Source: Chloroflexota bacterium
Lineage (GTDB): Bacteria > Chloroflexota > Limnocylindria > Limnocylindrales > CSP1-4
Direction of reading: 5' to 3'
Assembly (NCBI GenBank): GCA_021786265.1
Contig: JAJYNP010000159.1
Location: forward strand, 1-5,609
Length of the DNA: 5,609 bases
Shown here: positions 3,900-5,609 of the stretch, one piece after another
How positions within the stretch are numbered: the stretch's first letter is position 1
Layout of the letters: each line of letters starts with the position of its first letter
Made by a program: the position numbers and the translations under genes
The notes under the pieces: model-generated
The model's input: only the letters and a program-made list of their open reading frames with translations
Database searches by the model: none
Told to the model about the DNA's origin: nothing

Positions 3900-5329
3900 C
3901 GCTCGGGCGCGCCCGAGCGGTGGAGGCCGGCGGGGATGACGGCCTCCAGCGGGTTCGTCCGTGGCTGCCGCCCGTCCACCGACGTGAGTTCTGGGCGGTC
4001 CAGGGCCTCGTCCTGGCCATCGCGGCGGGCCACACGCTTCTGGAGACGACGTGGCGGGCGGCGGACCCCACCGCCCTGTACCTGTTGCCGGCCTCCCTGT
4101 ATTTCGTCCCGGTCGTGTACGCGGCCGTGAACTTCGGCCTGCGGGGTTCGCTCTCGACGGCCCTGTGGAGCGTGGGGGTGACGCTCCCGAACATCCTCGT
4201 ATGGCATGCCGGGCTGGAGCGCCTCGGCGAGATCTGGCAGATCGGGATTGTGGTGACCGTCGCGGTCTTCGTCGGCCAGCGCGTCGATCGGGAGCGCTGG
4301 GCCCGACAGGAGGCAGAGCGGCGGGAGCGCGGGCGGCGCGCATCGGAGGAACGCTATCGCGGTCTCTTCGACCACGCCGCGGAAGCCGTGCTCCTGGTGG
4401 ATCGAACCGGCACCATCGCCGAAGCGAACGCCGCCGCGGCCCGGCTCCTCGGACGCTCGGTCGCGGCCCTGCGGGGCTCCCGGCTCGAAACGCTCGCCGG
4501 CCCGGCGCTCATGACGCAGCTTGCCGGCGAGGGCACGAGGTCGGTGGTCGCGCTGCCGCCCCGGTCCATGGAGCAGCCGACGTGGGTGGAGCCGATCGTG
4601 TGCGGCCCCCACGTCGAACCCGACGGCTCCGAGCAGCTGCAGCTCATGCTGCACGACGTGACCTCCCGCTACCAGCGTCAGCAGGACCTGGAGGAATACA
4701 CGCGGCGCATCCTCGCGGCGCGCGAAGAGGAGCAGCGCCGGATCGGGCGAGAGCTGCACGACGGCCCGCTGCAGTCCCTGGTCCTCGTGTGGCGCAAGCT
4801 CGACGTGTCGGATGCGGCGGGAAGCGGGGACTGGCGGACGGCCGTCGTCGGCGCCAGGGCACTGACCGAGCAGACGGCGGACGAGCTCCGCCGGATCGCG
4901 CGAGCGCTGCGCCCCTCGGTCCTGGACGATCTGGGGCTGACGGCGGCGTTGAAGTCCGAGGCCACGGCGCTCGGCGAGCGCTTACCGGCTGGCGTCCGGT
5001 TCGAGCGGACCGGAACGGACCGCCGCCTGGAGGCGGAAATCGAGCTGATGCTCTTCCGTGTCGCCCAGGAGGCGCTCCACAACGCAGAACGCCATGCGGG
5101 GGCTAGGAACGTCCTCGTCCGCCTGGCGTTCGAGCCGGAGAGGGTCCGCCTGCTCGTCCGCGACGATGGTCGGGGCTTCGAGCGGGTCCCCTCGGCGACC
5201 GAGCTCCTTGCCAGCGGACGACTGGGGCTGGTGGGCATGCAGGAGCGGGCCCACCTCGCGGGCGCCGACTTTCAGGCGCGCAACCTCCCGGGCGGCGGAG
5301 CGATGATCGAGGTGGCCGTGCGCGCGTGA
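3893..5329 (+). CDS. Membrane-bound PAS-containing HisKA_3-type sensor histidine kinase
   Basis: A 478-aa protein with a GTG start at 3893 overlapping the regulator gene; a second GTG at 3896 gives a GTGA overlap and is equally possible. Four hydrophobic segments (about 33-52, 61-83, 87-104, 114-131) form an N-terminal membrane module, followed by a charged linker (132-152) and a PAS domain (about 153-260: ERYRGLFDHAAEAVLLVD, AEANAAAARLLG). The HisKA_3 dimerisation region contains RRIGRELHDGPLQ with phosphoacceptor H289. The ATP-binding domain has N397 (ALHNAERHAG), DDGRGF (425-429) and GLVGMQERA (445-453), ending in GGGAMIEVAV. This is the NarX/DegS/LiaS-type architecture that pairs with NarL-family regulators. 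The PAS domain could bind a haem, flavin or small ligand, and the membrane module could sense quinone state or membrane conditions; neither is shown. Pairing with the upstream regulator is strongly supported. Confidence 0.93.
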   Translation: MVTLGRARAVEAGGDDGLQRVRPWLPPVHRREFWAVQGLVLAIAAGHTLLETTWRAADPTALYLLPASLYFVPVVYAAVNFGLRGSLSTALWSVGVTLPNILVWHAGLERLGEIWQIGIVVTVAVFVGQRVDRERWARQEAERRERGRRASEERYRGLFDHAAEAVLLVDRTGTIAEANAAAARLLGRSVAALRGSRLETLAGPALMTQLAGEGTRSVVALPPRSMEQPTWVEPIVCGPHVEPDGSEQLQLMLHDVTSRYQRQQDLEEYTRRILAAREEEQRRIGRELHDGPLQSLVLVWRKLDVSDAAGSGDWRTAVVGARALTEQTADELRRIARALRPSVLDDLGLTAALKSEATALGERLPAGVRFERTGTDRRLEAEIELMLFRVAQEALHNAERHAGARNVLVRLAFEPERVRLLVRDDGRGFERVPSATELLASGRLGLVGMQERAHLAGADFQARNLPGGGAMIEVAVRA

Positions 5330-5354
5330 CCGGCCGTCCTCTCCTGCGCCTGGA

Positions 5355-5609
5355 TCAGCGATCGCAGCACCACTCGCTGGACGGCGACTCGCCGCCGGTG
5401 TCTTCATGGCCCGACGCGGCGTCGTCCCCGGTCCGTAGGTACCGCTCAGGGTCCCGCTCGAACCTTGCCCGGCATTCGGGCCCGCGGAAGACGAGCGTCA
5501 TGCCCTCGTATCGCGTCGGCACGCCGGCACCGACGCAGACCGGCCCGTCACACACGGGGCATCGGCGGCGCTCCCGGGAGTAGAGGAGCGCCGCCGATGC
5601 GCTGCCCAC
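5355..5609 (-). CDS. YHS/TRASH-like cysteine-rich metal-binding protein (5' end at or beyond window edge)
   Basis: The frame reads into the window from position 5609 and stops at TGA 5357-5355, giving 84 residues. The last three bases of the window are CAC, a GTG on the minus strand, so it may start there or further out. The core is C17PVC20, C25, then TRYEGMTLVFRGPEC46RARFERDPERYL, which resembles YHS/TRASH metal-binding domains: paired cysteines, an aromatic strand, a downstream cysteine and the F...P..Y ending. The C-terminus is hydrophilic and ends in EWCCDR, adding a vicinal cysteine pair. Such domains bind copper, mercury or other soft metals, or occur fused to metal transporters. The gene faces the sensor kinase with 25 bp between stops. 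The fold call is moderate; the metal is unknown. Confidence 0.65.
   Translation of the reverse strand: MGSASAALLYSRERRRCPVCDGPVCVGAGVPTRYEGMTLVFRGPECRARFERDPERYLRTGDDAASGHEDTGGESPSSEWCCDR
5559..5600. repeat. Perfect 16-bp inverted repeat
   Basis: gcatcggcggcgctcc (5559-5574) and ggagcgccgccgatgc (5585-5600) are exact reverse complements around a 10-base loop (5575-5584). A second, overlapping palindrome ctcccgggag (5571-5580) could fold instead. No T-run follows on either strand, so it is not a typical intrinsic terminator. It lies within the first 17 codons of the YHS-like frame, upstream of its first cysteine. Confidence 0.7.

Noticed and set aside
3201..4759. Long minus-strand frames (380 and 412 residues) opposite the two-component genes
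   Set aside because: They lie antisense to well-supported response regulator and kinase genes and consist of low-complexity arginine/proline/alanine sequence.
1..5609. CRISPR array, tRNA or rRNA genes, insertion sequences
   Set aside because: I saw no regularly spaced repeats of suitable length, no cloverleaf or rRNA signature, and no transposase-like protein or flanking terminal repeats in the window.

Overview
This is a GC-rich window from a bacterium. Starts are often GTG, genes are tightly packed, and long spurious reading frames run opposite the real genes. Gene content (a DUF3105 protein, a divergent b6-like cytochrome b with an unusual membrane partner, a NarL-type two-component pair) suggests a soil or sediment Actinomycetota (Thermoleophilia-like) or Chloroflexota-type organism. 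That placement is inference and is not proven by the sequence.

Layout. (1) Positions 1-141 (+) hold the 3' end of a histidine kinase gene that begins outside the window. (2) 195-845 (-) encodes a membrane-anchored DUF3105 protein. (3) 1010-3052 (-) is a compact four-gene operon, transcribed right to left: a b6-like cytochrome b (2402-3052), an uncharacterised 331-aa membrane-anchored protein with a large, probably extracytoplasmic domain (1380-2375), an 89-aa two-helix membrane protein (1114-1383) and a 35-aa single-helix microprotein (1010-1117). The last three are joined by ATGA stop/start overlaps. (4) 3053-3251 is a divergent promoter region rich in repeated heptamers and 11-bp-phased direct repeats. 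(5) 3252-3899 and 3893-5329 (+) are a NarL/LuxR-type response regulator and its membrane-bound, PAS-containing HisKA_3-type histidine kinase, with overlapping genes. (6) 5355-5609 (-) is a cysteine-rich YHS/TRASH-like metal-binding protein that may continue past the window edge. It contains a perfect 16-bp inverted repeat.

How the parts may fit. The cytochrome b keeps the four haem-ligand histidines with b6-type spacing, the packing glycines and the cysteine that in b6 carries haem c_n. It has lost the PW of the usual quinol-oxidation-site motif. No Rieske protein, cytochrome c or recognisable subunit IV lies beside it. With its partner and two small membrane proteins it looks like an unconventional quinone-linked membrane complex. 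The divergent two-component system is a natural candidate regulator, and the shared intergenic region carries four TGCGGAT heptamers. A different element, 8-bp TCTCAG-type direct repeats at an exact 11-bp pitch, precedes both the regulator gene and the DUF3105 gene in the same orientation. This suggests that a further regulator, perhaps of the OmpR type, controls both.
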